Shown: piece after piece, positions 1-6,549 of the stretch
Layout: each line of letters starts with the position of its first letter
How positions within the stretch are numbered: the stretch's first letter is position 1
Source: XYD1-FULL-44-32 sp964355855
GTDB taxonomy: Bacteria > Patescibacteriota > Minisyncoccia > Phycocordibacterales > XYD1-FULL-46-19
Direction of reading: 5' to 3'
Assembly (NCBI GenBank): GCA_964355855.1
Contig: CAYHFD010000022.1
Location: 1 to 12,955, forward strand
Length of the DNA: 12,955 nt
Notes under the pieces: generated by a model
Told to the model about the DNA's origin: nothing
What the model saw: the letters and a program-made list of their open reading frames with translations, nothing else
Databases searched by the model: none
Position numbers and translations under genes: made by a program

Positions 1-48
1 AAGGCGTGGTATGATAGCAATATACCTCGTCAGCTTGCTGCGAGGTAG
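1..48 (+). other. possible 3' end of a truncated gene, unresolved
   Basis: Frame 1 is open from the window edge to a TAG at 46-48 and reads KAWYDSNIPRQLAAR. Frame 2 is also open to a TAA at 50-52, so the open frame is weak evidence. Most of the stretch is a palindrome (23-47), which suggests a non-coding repeat. If a gene does end here, it is convergent with the hydrolase gene that ends at 53 on the other strand. Confidence 0.2.
23..47. repeat. short interrupted palindrome
   Basis: TACCTCG (23-29) pairs with CGAGGTA (41-47), and inside it CAGC (31-34) pairs with GCTG (37-40) around a TT loop, with one bulged T at 30. This gives an 11-bp stem just past the stop codon of the minus-strand gene. 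There is no clean U-tract on either strand, so a terminator role is possible but not shown. It resembles a REP-like palindrome. Confidence 0.55.
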
Positions 49-52
49 TTAA

Positions 53-550
53 TTACTTCTCAGCTATCTTGTGGCCGCCATGTTCGGCGCCAAAAATGGA
101 GATGTCTTTGGTTTTTATATAAAAAGGGATTTCTTCAATAGCTGGAGTTTTTTCAAGTGACAACAAAAATTCTTCTGATATTGTAAATTTATAGTGCCCG
201 TCGTTGTAGGTTGTTATTCCATCGTCTTTTTTAATATTAGGCCCCACCATATCTTTTATTGATAATGATGGTTCTAATAAAACGAGGGGGCAATTTATAG
301 GAATTTGAGCCAACACATATGCCCCCAAGCTATGACCTATGGCTATGGATGGATTTATGGATTGCAAAACATTATTCAACCTCTTTACCTCGTCTTCAAA
401 GGAATATGAAGCGAATTCGTCGACAGAGCCATATAGTTCAAAGGCCTGGATATTTATTTTTATTGATTTTTGTATTTCTTCTTTTAGAAACTTCCACAAA
501 GGATTTCCTTGATTCTCAAATAGGCCAAGGATGTATATAGCATCATTCAT
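53..550 (-). CDS. small alpha/beta-hydrolase-like protein
   Basis: This 165-residue protein starts at ATG 548-550. It carries a clear nucleophile elbow, GHSLGA, at residues 72-77 (Ser74 the likely nucleophile), after a predicted strand SIAIG. A histidine-rich stretch near the C-terminus (AEHGGH, His157/His160) is where the family's catalytic histidine lies. The acid member of the triad is not obvious. It is short for the fold (usually about 190-280 residues) and ends soon after the histidine, like compact RBBP9/YdeN-type serine hydrolases. There is no signal peptide, so it should be cytoplasmic. The substrate cannot be inferred. The gene stands alone, divergent from the large surface protein gene, with a possible -10 box only 6 bases before its ATG. 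Confidence 0.7.
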   Translation of the reverse strand: MNDAIYILGLFENQGNPLWKFLKEEIQKSIKINIQAFELYGSVDEFASYSFEDEVKRLNNVLQSINPSIAIGHSLGAYVLAQIPINCPLVLLEPSLSIKDMVGPNIKKDDGITTYNDGHYKFTISEEFLLSLEKTPAIEEIPFYIKTKDISIFGAEHGGHKIAEK

Positions 551-556
551 ATCTAT

Positions 557-562
557 ATTCTA
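557..562 (-). promoter_or_regulatory. possible -10 box, leaderless start of the hydrolase gene
   Basis: On the minus strand TAGAAT lies 6 bases before the ATG at 550, so transcription would begin at or next to the start codon. No good -35 is visible. The same spacing is seen at murB, the 9092 gene and the gap leader ORF. Confidence 0.4.
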
Positions 563-703
563 TTCCAGTTGTTATTTAAAAAATAGGGGAGTATTTTTAT
601 AAAAGACACTATTTCTATAGGACATAGGGGAAAATGGGGCTGTTTTTGAGGGGTTCTAGGGGGTGGAAGAGGGACTAATTTTTGCTAAATCGGTGTTAAT
701 AAA

Positions 704-723
704 ATTTTATTTAAAAATAAAAT
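704..723. repeat. AT-only inverted repeat
   Basis: ATTTTATTT (704-712), AA, then AAATAAAAT (715-723) form a perfect 9-bp inverted repeat in the 390-bp gap between the divergent genes. It lies about 30 bp upstream of the TTGACA box. It could be an operator or just low-complexity sequence. Confidence 0.35.
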
Positions 724-754
724 CTCGGATATAAAAGAGGCGGTAATCCTTTTC

Positions 755-784
755 TTGACAAGTCGGCTTTAAAGTAGTAGTAAT
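755..784 (+). promoter_or_regulatory. promoter of the 690-residue surface protein gene
   Basis: A perfect TTGACA -35 box (755-760) is followed after 17-18 bases by TAGTAAT (778-784), a modest -10 match. The predicted start near 791 gives a leader of about 150 bases, unlike the leaderless genes elsewhere in the window. Confidence 0.55.
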
Positions 785-812
785 TTGGGGGTAAATAGAT
801 CTTTCCCATTCC

Positions 813-934
813 ATTTCTGTTTTAGAAATCTGAGTGGGTAAAACTCAGGTGGAAGTTTGGCTTTCACTTTGTGCTAAATCTTTTAATTATAAACTCTCTT
901 TTGTCCTAAACGAGGCTCTAACTCGTCGTTTTTT
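813..934 (+). ncRNA. structured 5' leader with three abutting hairpins
   Basis: Three hairpins follow one another with no linker: 813-829 (ATTTCT/AGAAAT, loop 5), 830-848 (CTGAGT/ACTCAG, loop 7) and 849-867 (GTGGAAG/CTTTCAC, loop 5, one G-U pair). After an AU-rich stretch, ACGAG (910-914) pairs with CTCGT (922-926) and is followed by six T (929-934), just before the ATG at 941. Alternative pairings exist (TTCCA 809-813 with TGGAA 850-854). The stems are visible directly. Function as a regulatory leader or riboswitch is inferred, and I recognise no known riboswitch class. Confidence 0.5.
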
Positions 935-940
935 GCGTAT

Positions 941-3013
941 ATGTTAAAAAGCATCCTCAAGGCAAACAAATCAAAAATTTTTACTCTACTTCTGGTAGCG
1001 GTGGTAGTTTTTGGTGCTTTTGGTTTGCCGGTTGCCGCTTATGCCGAAGCTGATCGAGCTGTGACTTCGGCTGATTCAGCATCATCGGCAGACAGTGGTA
1101 GCGATATCGAAGATGTTAATACTGGTACTGGTGAGGGAGAAGCTATATCGGACACAGACGAGGCTGTATCGGACACTGGTGCGGGAGAAGAAAATACCAC
1201 TGACGATGAACAAAATACCGGTGGGGAAGAGCCTGTGGATAACTCTGGTGAGGATACTGATTTGCCGGTTGTTGATGGAACAGAAATCCCTAATGGTGAA
1301 GGGGGAGACGAGCCAAACATTCACCCTGAGGCGGATTTGGACAATGAGGGTACAGGAACTACCACTGACCCAGTTGTTCCTGGTGACGGGGGTGGAGACG
1401 AGCCAGAAGGAGAATTGCCAGGAGAGCTACCAGTGGTTTTGCCACTCGAAAAAGCCGATGACGGGGTAGAAGAATTTTCACTCGAGTATGATTTTACTAC
1501 GCTGGGCGAAGTAGAGCCAGGGGAAGAATATTCAACAGAATACGGTTTTACCACTCTATCGGACACACTTCCTGTTGATCCAGAGGAATATTCTTTGGAA
1601 TACAATTTTAATACAACTAATGATGGTGGACCAAACCCTATCCCCGAGGAATATTCCCTAGAATATAGCTTTACCACTGATGATGGTGGGACACCACAAC
1701 CGACAGAAGAATATTCTAATGAATATCAATTTACGACCCTATCGGACACTAACCTGCCTATTGACGAGGAGTATTCAGCTGAATATAACTTCACCACTCT
1801 ATCGGACATCAACCCGCCGGTGGATGAAGAGTACTCCAACGAATATTCCTTTAGGACATTGTCCGTTATAGAACCTCCGATCGACGAGGAGTATTCAAAT
1901 GAGTATCAATTTACTACTGATGATGATATTGACCCACCAATAGATGGTGAGGAATATTCTAATGAATATCAATTTACAACAACTGGTGGAGGGGGAACAG
2001 AAACAGAGGAAGAATACTCTGGTGAATATTCCTTCGCTACCCCTCGTCCTATTGAACCACCAATCGACGAAGAATATTCCAATGAATACAACTTTACTAC
2101 CGACAATGATGGCTGTACCGAAAACTGTGGTGGTGGCGGTGGTGGCGGTGGTGGACATCATCACAAAAAACCAAAAGACAAAGTCTTGCCAACCCCATGT
2201 CAGATATTGCTATACAAATATATTCGTTTGGGGGCCGACAATGACCCATTTGAAGTTTATAAACTACAATGGTTCCTAAGTACTTTTGAAAATCTAGAAG
2301 TGCCTCTTTCGGGTGTGTATGATTTGCAGACCTATGAAGCGGTAAAAATATTTCAAGCACGTCACGCTTCGGATGTATTGCACACTTGGGGTATTACCGA
2401 GCCGACTGGTTATGTTTATATCACGACTCAACTAATGGTAAATTATATCTACTGTGATATTGATGAGCCGATTCGTCTTGAATTGGAAAATCCAACCCAG
2501 CCAACTTTTGGCGGTCAAAAACTTTATGGTTCCAAATTGCCTGGCAAGGGTGATGGGTTAGAATATTTGGTTTACCCACCAAGCACCGAGCGGGGTGAAG
2601 GTTTCCGTGGCTTATCTATTGATTTACCAGACGAAGTAGACAAAAAAGGTGGCAACTTTATTCAGCTGGCTGCCGCTGGTTTTCTAGATTGGGTGCGGGG
2701 TACCGAGGAGGCTGGTTGGTGGTGGTTGGTGCTTTTACCCCTCGTAATTATTCTTGGATTTGTTTATAAAATTTTAAACGAGCGCACCGAAGAAAAAAAT
2801 CTAGCGATTGTTTCTAGACAAATGGTAGATGAAGCTGAAGTAGAAGTGTCAGCGATGCCGGTCGTGGGCGAGGAAGCCGAGACTCCAGACGCGGAAGATG
2901 TGCCCGATGAGGTGGTAGCTGAATACAATCAGGCCAGTGGTGACAGCGATGCGGGGCAGGGGACGATTTTATTGCCGACGGAAGAAGAGAGTATGAGTGA
3001 GAGGGAGAGTTAG
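941..3013 (+). CDS. secreted, membrane-anchored repeat protein with peptidoglycan-binding-like domain
   Basis: This 690-residue protein has a signal peptide (residues 1-35, likely cleavage at AYA/E) and a Ser/Thr/Asp/Glu/Gly-rich acidic linker (about 36-175). Eleven tandem repeats of about 20 residues follow (177 to about 390), each beginning EE(Y/F)SxEYxF. Then come a CTENC motif, nine glycines (397-405) and HHHKK. A domain from Cys420 to Cys505 resembles the peptidoglycan-binding fold (PFEVYKLQWFL, SGVYDLQTYEAVKIFQ, PTGYV). A hydrophobic helix (about 593-612) precedes NERTEEK and an acidic tail of about 75 residues, presumably cytoplasmic. It is likely a cell-surface stalk or adhesin-like protein anchored near the C-terminus. 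There is no clear Shine-Dalgarno. The start fits the signal peptide, and transcription is from 755-784. The repeat family has no name I can give. Confidence 0.85.
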   Translation: MLKSILKANKSKIFTLLLVAVVVFGAFGLPVAAYAEADRAVTSADSASSADSGSDIEDVNTGTGEGEAISDTDEAVSDTGAGEENTTDDEQNTGGEEPVDNSGEDTDLPVVDGTEIPNGEGGDEPNIHPEADLDNEGTGTTTDPVVPGDGGGDEPEGELPGELPVVLPLEKADDGVEEFSLEYDFTTLGEVEPGEEYSTEYGFTTLSDTLPVDPEEYSLEYNFNTTNDGGPNPIPEEYSLEYSFTTDDGGTPQPTEEYSNEYQFTTLSDTNLPIDEEYSAEYNFTTLSDINPPVDEEYSNEYSFRTLSVIEPPIDEEYSNEYQFTTDDDIDPPIDGEEYSNEYQFTTTGGGGTETEEEYSGEYSFATPRPIEPPIDEEYSNEYNFTTDNDGCTENCGGGGGGGGGHHHKKPKDKVLPTPCQILLYKYIRLGADNDPFEVYKLQWFLSTFENLEVPLSGVYDLQTYEAVKIFQARHASDVLHTWGITEPTGYVYITTQLMVNYIYCDIDEPIRLELENPTQPTFGGQKLYGSKLPGKGDGLEYLVYPPSTERGEGFRGLSIDLPDEVDKKGGNFIQLAAAGFLDWVRGTEEAGWWWLVLLPLVIILGFVYKILNERTEEKNLAIVSRQMVDEAEVEVSAMPVVGEEAETPDAEDVPDEVVAEYNQASGDSDAGQGTILLPTEEESMSERES
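1469..2110 (+). repeat. eleven diverged tandem repeats (EEYSxEYxFTT)
   Basis: The coding repeats are 57-63 bases long and keep the core EE(Y/F)S-x-EY-x-F-x-T, with variable spacers often ending PPID, PVD or PIP. They differ at many synonymous sites, so they are not a recent expansion. The 9-mer TATCGGACA (encoding part of I/V/L-Ser-Asp) recurs at 1146, 1167, 1557, 1740 and 1800. Confidence 0.9.
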
Positions 3014-3015
3014 GA

Positions 3016-3186
3016 AGCGCTCGCCCTCACCTGTTTAAGCTGGGCCCCGCTCCGCTGGTTGGAAATCATATTCACTTCACGACAGAAATTTCATAACTCG
3101 CTTTGCTCAGACAGATGAAATTTCTTGTTCCGCTTGTTGATTTCCAAACCAGCTCCCGCGAAAGCTTAAACAGGTGAGGGCTCGCT
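3016..3186. repeat. 171-bp interrupted palindrome directly after a stop codon
   Basis: Three nested arm pairs are visible: an 18-bp perfect pair (3024-3041 with 3163-3180), a 15/16-bp pair with one bulged A (3054-3068 with 3138-3153) and a 10-bp perfect pair (GAAATTTCAT 3085-3094 with ATGAAATTTC 3115-3124) around a 20-base tip. AGCG (3016-3019) and CGCT (3183-3186) close the outside. It begins 3 bases after the TAG of the surface protein gene. There is no transposase and no clear target duplication. It may be a REP/MITE-like element or a large 3'-end RNA structure. The element at 12699-12791 occupies the same position relative to rpe. Confidence 0.75.
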
Positions 3187-3248
3187 GGGTTGGAGATAAA
3201 GAGAGGGATAAAGAGTTAAACACAATTAAATTCACAAAGGCTAAAAAG

Positions 3249-3286
3249 CCAGCAAAAGATGCCCTTAATAGGGCATCTTTTGCTGG
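3249..3286. terminator. perfect 16-bp hairpin terminator, possibly bidirectional
   Basis: CCAGCAAAAGATGCCC (3249-3264) and its exact complement (3271-3286) enclose TTAATA. On the plus strand the core GATGCCC/GGGCATC stem is followed by TTTT. On the minus strand the full stem is followed by CTTTTT. It can end plus-strand transcripts of the surface protein gene, and it would also stop leftward transcription. Confidence 0.7.
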
Positions 3287-3319
3287 GGGAGATTTAGATT
3301 GGACCATTAGAAATCTACC

Positions 3320-3349
3320 TTGACAAGAGGGGCTAAAATGTGCTAGTGA
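3320..3349 (+). promoter_or_regulatory. possible promoter of the PASTA lipoprotein gene
   Basis: TTGACA (3320-3325) is a perfect -35 box. The -10 region 18 bases on (TAGTGA, preceded by TG at 3341-3342) is weak. TTGACA-AG-AGGGG (3320-3332) is mirrored by CCCCTGTCAA (3384-3393), so the -35 lies in one arm of an inverted repeat that could act as an operator. Confidence 0.4.
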
Positions 3350-3361
3350 TGCAATTAGGAA

Positions 3362-3472
3362 GGGTTAAGTTTTAACCCAATGACCCCTGTCAAAAAACCT
3401 CCAAACCGACTTGTCTGTCGGGAGGGAGATTCATAGCGAAGTAAAGAAGCAAAATTCCACCACGAGGTGGAA
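3362..3472 (+). promoter_or_regulatory. hairpin-rich leader of the PASTA lipoprotein gene
   Basis: Three hairpins lie between the presumed transcription start (about 3356) and the Shine-Dalgarno: GGGTTAA/TTAACCC (3362-3378, loop 3), CCGAC/GTCGG extended by CCTC/GAGG across a bulge (about 3399-3424) and TTCCACC/GGTGGAA (3455-3472, loop 4). The last ends 18 bases before the ATG at 3491. An effect on translation is inferred. Confidence 0.4.
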
Positions 3473-3490
3473 GAAAAAGGGAGAAGTGTC

Positions 3491-5554
3491 ATGAAGAATC
3501 AGTTGCGTTCGTTGTTTTCGGTGGTCGCCATGGTGGCGACCACACTTTTCCTCACCGGCTGCGAGCCGGTGGTGGATCTGAATGTCGTTCAGTTTCAGCG
3601 TGACGGCTACACAATCGTCACAACCGAAATCGAGTCCGTCGGCTTTGCCGGCGGGCGGTCCCTCGTTCAGAAAAGCGCGGACATTACGCGCTACGAAAAC
3701 GGTGACGCTGGCGCTGGCGACTGGGGTCCCGTCGAATCATATATCGACGTGGGCCTTAGTCCGGTCGGTCCGGTTCGTCTCCAGGAGATCAGCCTTCCGG
3801 GTAAAAGTTTGAACGGTAATGTTTGGTTGTCAAACTCTGGCGTGCTGATGCAATCTTTTGGACCGGGTATTTGGTCCAACCTTGCGGTGCCGGCACCGGC
3901 CGGTAGCTTTTCCATCTTGTCGGCCGCGACTGTCTTCGGAGAGAATCCGGGCGCGGTACTGACCGGGAACTTCGTGGATGTTATCATGGCCGCCGATTCT
4001 GTGGTCCGGATTCACTCCGAGACCAAGCTTTCGGTGGCGTTTGTGGTAACAGAGTCGTCGCAGAACAAGGTTGAGGTCTTGGGTTATGCTTCTCTTGGTT
4101 CGGTTTCGGCCAGAAATGGCGGAATTGAATTTCAGGAGGAGTCAGCACCCTTTGACGTTATCGTCCGTCCCGGAAGTCCTGATTTCGCCCTCGTTCCTGA
4201 TGTCACCGGCGATCCCCAAGCGGACGCCGAAAATGAAATCGAAGGCGTTGGTCTTGGTGTTGGTAATGTGACCACGGAGTGCAGCAACACTGTTGCTGTC
4301 GGCCGAGTGATCAGAACCAACCCTGTTGCTGGTACCAGGCTGGACCTGGGCAGCGAAGTGGACCTCGTTGTTTCCAGTGGGGATTGCCCTCCCGATACGG
4401 GCACGGTGCCGAACGTTGTCGGCTTGACCCAAAACGCAGCCGAGGCTGAGATTACCGCCGACTTCATTGTTGGCACCGTCACTTCCCAGTGCAGCGACAC
4501 CGTTGCATTTGGACGAGTGATATCTCAGTCTCCCATCGGTGGTACTGTCCGGCCACTTGGTTCGGCGATCAACATCGTCGTTTCCAGTGGGCCTTGTACC
4601 GCCCTCGTTCCTGATGTCACCGGCGATCCCCAAGCGGACGCCGAAAATGAAATCGAAGGCGTTGGTCTTGGTGTTGGTAATGTGACCACGGAGTGCAGCA
4701 ACACTGTTGCTGTCGGCCGAGTGATCAGAACCAACCCTGTTGCTGGTACCAGGCTGGACCTGGGCAGCGAAGTGGACCTCGTTGTTTCCAGTGGGGATTG
4801 CGCAAACAACCCCCCCACCATTACTTCGGTAGATGGCGGGGCGGGCGAGTTCACTCTGAATTCGGTTAGTGGTATCTTCGCTGCAACTTTTGTGGTCGAG
4901 GCCACAGATCCGGACGGAGTGGACCCGGGTGCCGGCAGTGACCTGCTTGGCCTCGAATTTGTTGGAGACAACTTTGGCTGGACCGCCAACGGCCATATTG
5001 TCTCTGCGACCACAATGCAATTTACCGTATCGAAGACACTCACAAAGGAGGATCTGCTTCGGAACGAGGGTGTAACCACCCTCCACTTCCAAGTCCGCGA
5101 CGATGCGGGCGACGCTTCGGCCACGGCGCAGTTTGTTACTACAACCCGGGTCGACCCGTTCGAGTTCGAGTTTGAGTTGGTCAACCCTGTTGTTGGGGTT
5201 GAAACCAACGATCCAATTCACGTCGAAGGGGAAGTTGGCCAACAGCGCCAGGTTCGCATTTTCCGGATGACAGGTGGGTTGGAGCCCTATATCTTCGAGT
5301 TTCAGAGTTACAATGGCGAATATGTCAAAGTGACTATCACGACTGAGGATGTGTGGGTTGATCCTGCAACTCGGGTTGGTAACATGCCTGTAGATGAAGA
5401 TCAGTCAAACGATGCTCCTGGAGCATATGTGACTTTTGACCTCATCTGTGGCGGTCAACCCAACCTGACTGGCTACACTTGGGTCAATGATTCGTCGGAT
5501 GTGTTCGACGAATTCTTCGAATCCCATACGGTAACCGTCTCCGACGGTTGCTAA
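3491..5554 (+). CDS. PASTA-repeat lipoprotein
   Basis: This 687-residue protein, counted from ATG 3491, is preferred over the ATG at 3467. It has a good AGGGAG Shine-Dalgarno upstream and gives a canonical lipoprotein signal (MKNQLRSL, hydrophobic stretch, lipobox LTGC with Cys24). Residues 25-232 are of unknown fold. Three PASTA domains follow (about 233-299, 305-369, 371-437), each with the VPxVxG start, a (E/Q)CSxTVAxGRVI core and a terminal SSG(D/P)C. The two Cys per domain suggest one disulfide each. Residues 438-687 look Ig/cadherin-like (EATDPDGVDPG). PASTA domains bind muropeptides or peptidoglycan in several families, so a cell-wall role is plausible. Domains 1 and 3 are identical. 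The gene is visibly richer in GC than its neighbours and has a strong ribosome site, so transfer is possible. Its terminator is at 5589-5624. Confidence 0.85.
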   Translation: MKNQLRSLFSVVAMVATTLFLTGCEPVVDLNVVQFQRDGYTIVTTEIESVGFAGGRSLVQKSADITRYENGDAGAGDWGPVESYIDVGLSPVGPVRLQEISLPGKSLNGNVWLSNSGVLMQSFGPGIWSNLAVPAPAGSFSILSAATVFGENPGAVLTGNFVDVIMAADSVVRIHSETKLSVAFVVTESSQNKVEVLGYASLGSVSARNGGIEFQEESAPFDVIVRPGSPDFALVPDVTGDPQADAENEIEGVGLGVGNVTTECSNTVAVGRVIRTNPVAGTRLDLGSEVDLVVSSGDCPPDTGTVPNVVGLTQNAAEAEITADFIVGTVTSQCSDTVAFGRVISQSPIGGTVRPLGSAINIVVSSGPCTALVPDVTGDPQADAENEIEGVGLGVGNVTTECSNTVAVGRVIRTNPVAGTRLDLGSEVDLVVSSGDCANNPPTITSVDGGAGEFTLNSVSGIFAATFVVEATDPDGVDPGAGSDLLGLEFVGDNFGWTANGHIVSATTMQFTVSKTLTKEDLLRNEGVTTLHFQVRDDAGDASATAQFVTTTRVDPFEFEFELVNPVVGVETNDPIHVEGEVGQQRQVRIFRMTGGLEPYIFEFQSYNGEYVKVTITTEDVWVDPATRVGNMPVDEDQSNDAPGAYVTFDLICGGQPNLTGYTWVNDSSDVFDEFFESHTVTVSDGC
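4186..4387 (+). repeat. 202-bp perfect direct repeat, copy 1 (PASTA 1)
   Basis: This copy is base-for-base identical to 4600-4801, in frame and offset by 414 bases. It covers the whole first PASTA domain. The PASTA domain between the copies is diverged in sequence. Confidence 0.97.
4600..4801 (+). repeat. 202-bp perfect direct repeat, copy 2 (PASTA 3)
   Basis: Second copy of 4186-4387. Identity at all synonymous positions points to recent duplication or gene conversion. Recombination between the copies would remove 138 codons in frame and leave one PASTA domain. Confidence 0.97.
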
Positions 5555-5588
5555 GCCAAAGAGATAGCTCTTTTCAGTTGTTCCCTAC

Positions 5589-5624
5589 GGGGGTGGCGTT
5601 TATCCAAACGCCACCCCCTTTCTT
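5589..5624 (+). terminator. intrinsic terminator of the PASTA lipoprotein gene
   Basis: A perfect 13-bp stem, GGGGGTGGCGTTT (5589-5601) with AAACGCCACCCCC (5606-5618), has a 4-base loop and is followed by TTTCTT. It lies 34 bases after the stop codon. Confidence 0.92.
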
Positions 5625-5644
5625 ATGCCAAAAATAGCTTATTT

Positions 5645-5737
5645 AAGGCGTTTTTTAGGTCAATTTTAATAATGAGTATATCTCTTGCTTTTTTTCAATA
5701 GGTGTGGTAGGAATGTACCAACAAGCAAAAACGCCTT
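5645..5737. repeat. inverted repeat upstream of the PKD/Fn3 gene
   Basis: AAGGCGTTTTT (5645-5655) is exactly complementary to AAAAACGCCTT (5727-5737). Inside it TTGCTT (5685-5690) matches AAGCAA (5723-5728). Each outer arm borders a CTTATTTA word (5638 and 5735). It lies before the promoter at 5759-5788 and may be a decayed element or an operator region. The rest of 5625-5758 shows nothing else. Confidence 0.45.
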
Positions 5738-5758
5738 ATTTAGGCCGAAGGGGCGCGA

Positions 5759-5788
5759 TTGCGAGTATAAGTTGATTAGAATTATAAA
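5759..5788 (+). promoter_or_regulatory. promoter of the PKD/Fn3-like secreted protein gene
   Basis: TTGCGA (5759-5764) and TATAAA (5783-5788) are separated by 18 bases. The predicted start near 5795 leaves a 15-base leader before ATG 5810, with only a weak AGG in it. Confidence 0.5.
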
Positions 5789-5809
5789 ATATAAATAAAT
5801 AGGCAAATT

Positions 5810-6454
5810 ATGACTATTCGTACTTTTGTAAGAGGAACTGTTGTTGCAATGCTTGCCGTTGCGGTCATTGCGCCGTCGCTTGTACTTGCGCAATCAGCTC
5901 TAGTGGCTCGTATTGATCAGCCAGCCGATAACTCTGAAGTTATTGTTGGCCAAAGCGTAACTTTCCGTGGTTCAGCTGAAAATGCTACCACTCCTGGTTA
6001 TCAGTGGACTTTTAGTGATGGTACTGTAGATGCTGGATCCGTTGTTTCAAAAACTTTTGGCACAACCGGCACCTCAACTATTACTTTCCGGGTGACTGAT
6101 CGTGGTGTAGTTGCAGAAGATACTATTACTCTACGAGTGGTAGATGATACTGCAGAATGCACCCCGCTGATTGTGGAAACTGTTGGTGTAAATGTTCCTC
6201 GGGCCGTGCCAGAAAGCATTACCCAAAACAGCGCTACTATTGTTTGGACAACTTGCGAGGCTTCGACTAGCCGCGTAGTTTACGACACAGTGCGTCATCA
6301 AACAGAGGCAGAAGGTTTTAACCCAGCATTAACCAACCTTGGTTATGCTTTATCTTCCGCACCCAACAACGCTAAAGTTACCGAACACTCGGTAAACTTG
6401 ACTGGTCTTACGCCAAACACAACTTACTACTTTCGCGTTCTTTCGGCTCGCTAA
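5810..6454 (+). CDS. secreted PKD/fibronectin-III-like surface protein
   Basis: This 214-residue protein has a classical signal peptide (MTIRTFVRG followed by a hydrophobic core, likely cleavage after LVLA, residue 27). Residues about 31-110 look like a PKD/Ig-like sandwich (ARIDQPADNSEVIVGQSVTFRGSA, GYQWTFSDG, STITFRVTD). Residues about 118-214 look like an Fn3-type or purple-acid-phosphatase N-terminal-type domain (SATIVWTTCEASTSRVVYD, VNLTGLTPNTTYYFRVLS). Two Cys (AECTP and TTCEA) could form a disulfide. There is no membrane anchor or sorting signal, so it is exported and perhaps held non-covalently at the surface. It is a single-gene unit with its own promoter and strong terminator. Confidence 0.8.
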   Translation: MTIRTFVRGTVVAMLAVAVIAPSLVLAQSALVARIDQPADNSEVIVGQSVTFRGSAENATTPGYQWTFSDGTVDAGSVVSKTFGTTGTSTITFRVTDRGVVAEDTITLRVVDDTAECTPLIVETVGVNVPRAVPESITQNSATIVWTTCEASTSRVVYDTVRHQTEAEGFNPALTNLGYALSSAPNNAKVTEHSVNLTGLTPNTTYYFRVLSAR

Positions 6455-6481
6455 TTAGTGATTGAAAGTTTAAGTAACCCA

Positions 6482-6513
6482 AACCCCCGCGGCCTTCGGC
6501 CGCGGGGGTTTTT
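6482..6513 (+). terminator. strong intrinsic terminator
   Basis: CCCCCGCGGCC (6484-6494), TTC, then GGCCGCGGGGG (6498-6508) are followed by TTTTT (6509-6513). The preceding AA can extend the stem. The T-run lies just upstream of the murB -10 box. Confidence 0.93.
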
Positions 6514-6531
6514 GGTTGACCCAAATTCGGA

Positions 6532-6540
6532 TGCTATACT
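6532..6540 (+). promoter_or_regulatory. extended -10 promoter, leaderless murB
   Basis: TGCTATACT is an extended -10 box ending 9 bases before the ATG at 6550, so the transcript should start within 2-3 bases of the start codon. The -35 is poor (TTGGTT 6512-6517, 17-base spacer). The same 9-mer occurs at 9724-9732 before the gap leader. Confidence 0.65.
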
Positions 6541-6549
6541 ATTAGTCCC

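Noticed and set aside
319..540. 73-codon plus-strand open frame opposite the hydrolase
   Set aside because: It overlaps a gene with a clear GHSLGA nucleophile elbow and shows no family features.
1895..2164. CRISPR-like appearance of the regularly spaced repeats in the surface protein gene
   Set aside because: The repeats are coding, about 60 bases apart with no invariant spacer-repeat pattern, and are diverged at synonymous sites.
1039..2360. Several open frames of 80-120 codons on both strands within the surface protein gene
   Set aside because: They arise from the repetitive, Gly/Ser/Asp/Glu-rich codons of the real gene and have no start signals or domain features.
3016..3186. Insertion sequence
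   Set aside because: There is no transposase frame and no clear flanking target duplication, so only a palindromic element can be supported.
3107..3307. 66-codon minus-strand open frame across the palindrome and terminator
   Set aside because: It runs through a terminator hairpin and palindrome arms, and its low-complexity Ser/Leu stretch looks non-coding.
3467..3490. Upstream ATG adding eight residues (MEEKGRSV) to the lipoprotein
   Set aside because: It would put charged residues before a textbook lipoprotein signal and overlaps the Shine-Dalgarno used by ATG 3491.
4142..5242. Long open frame (366 codons) on the minus strand opposite the PASTA lipoprotein gene
   Set aside because: It is a mirror of a GC-rich coding strand and contains the duplicated PASTA DNA read backwards. 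The plus frame has a signal peptide, lipobox, ribosome site and recognisable domains.
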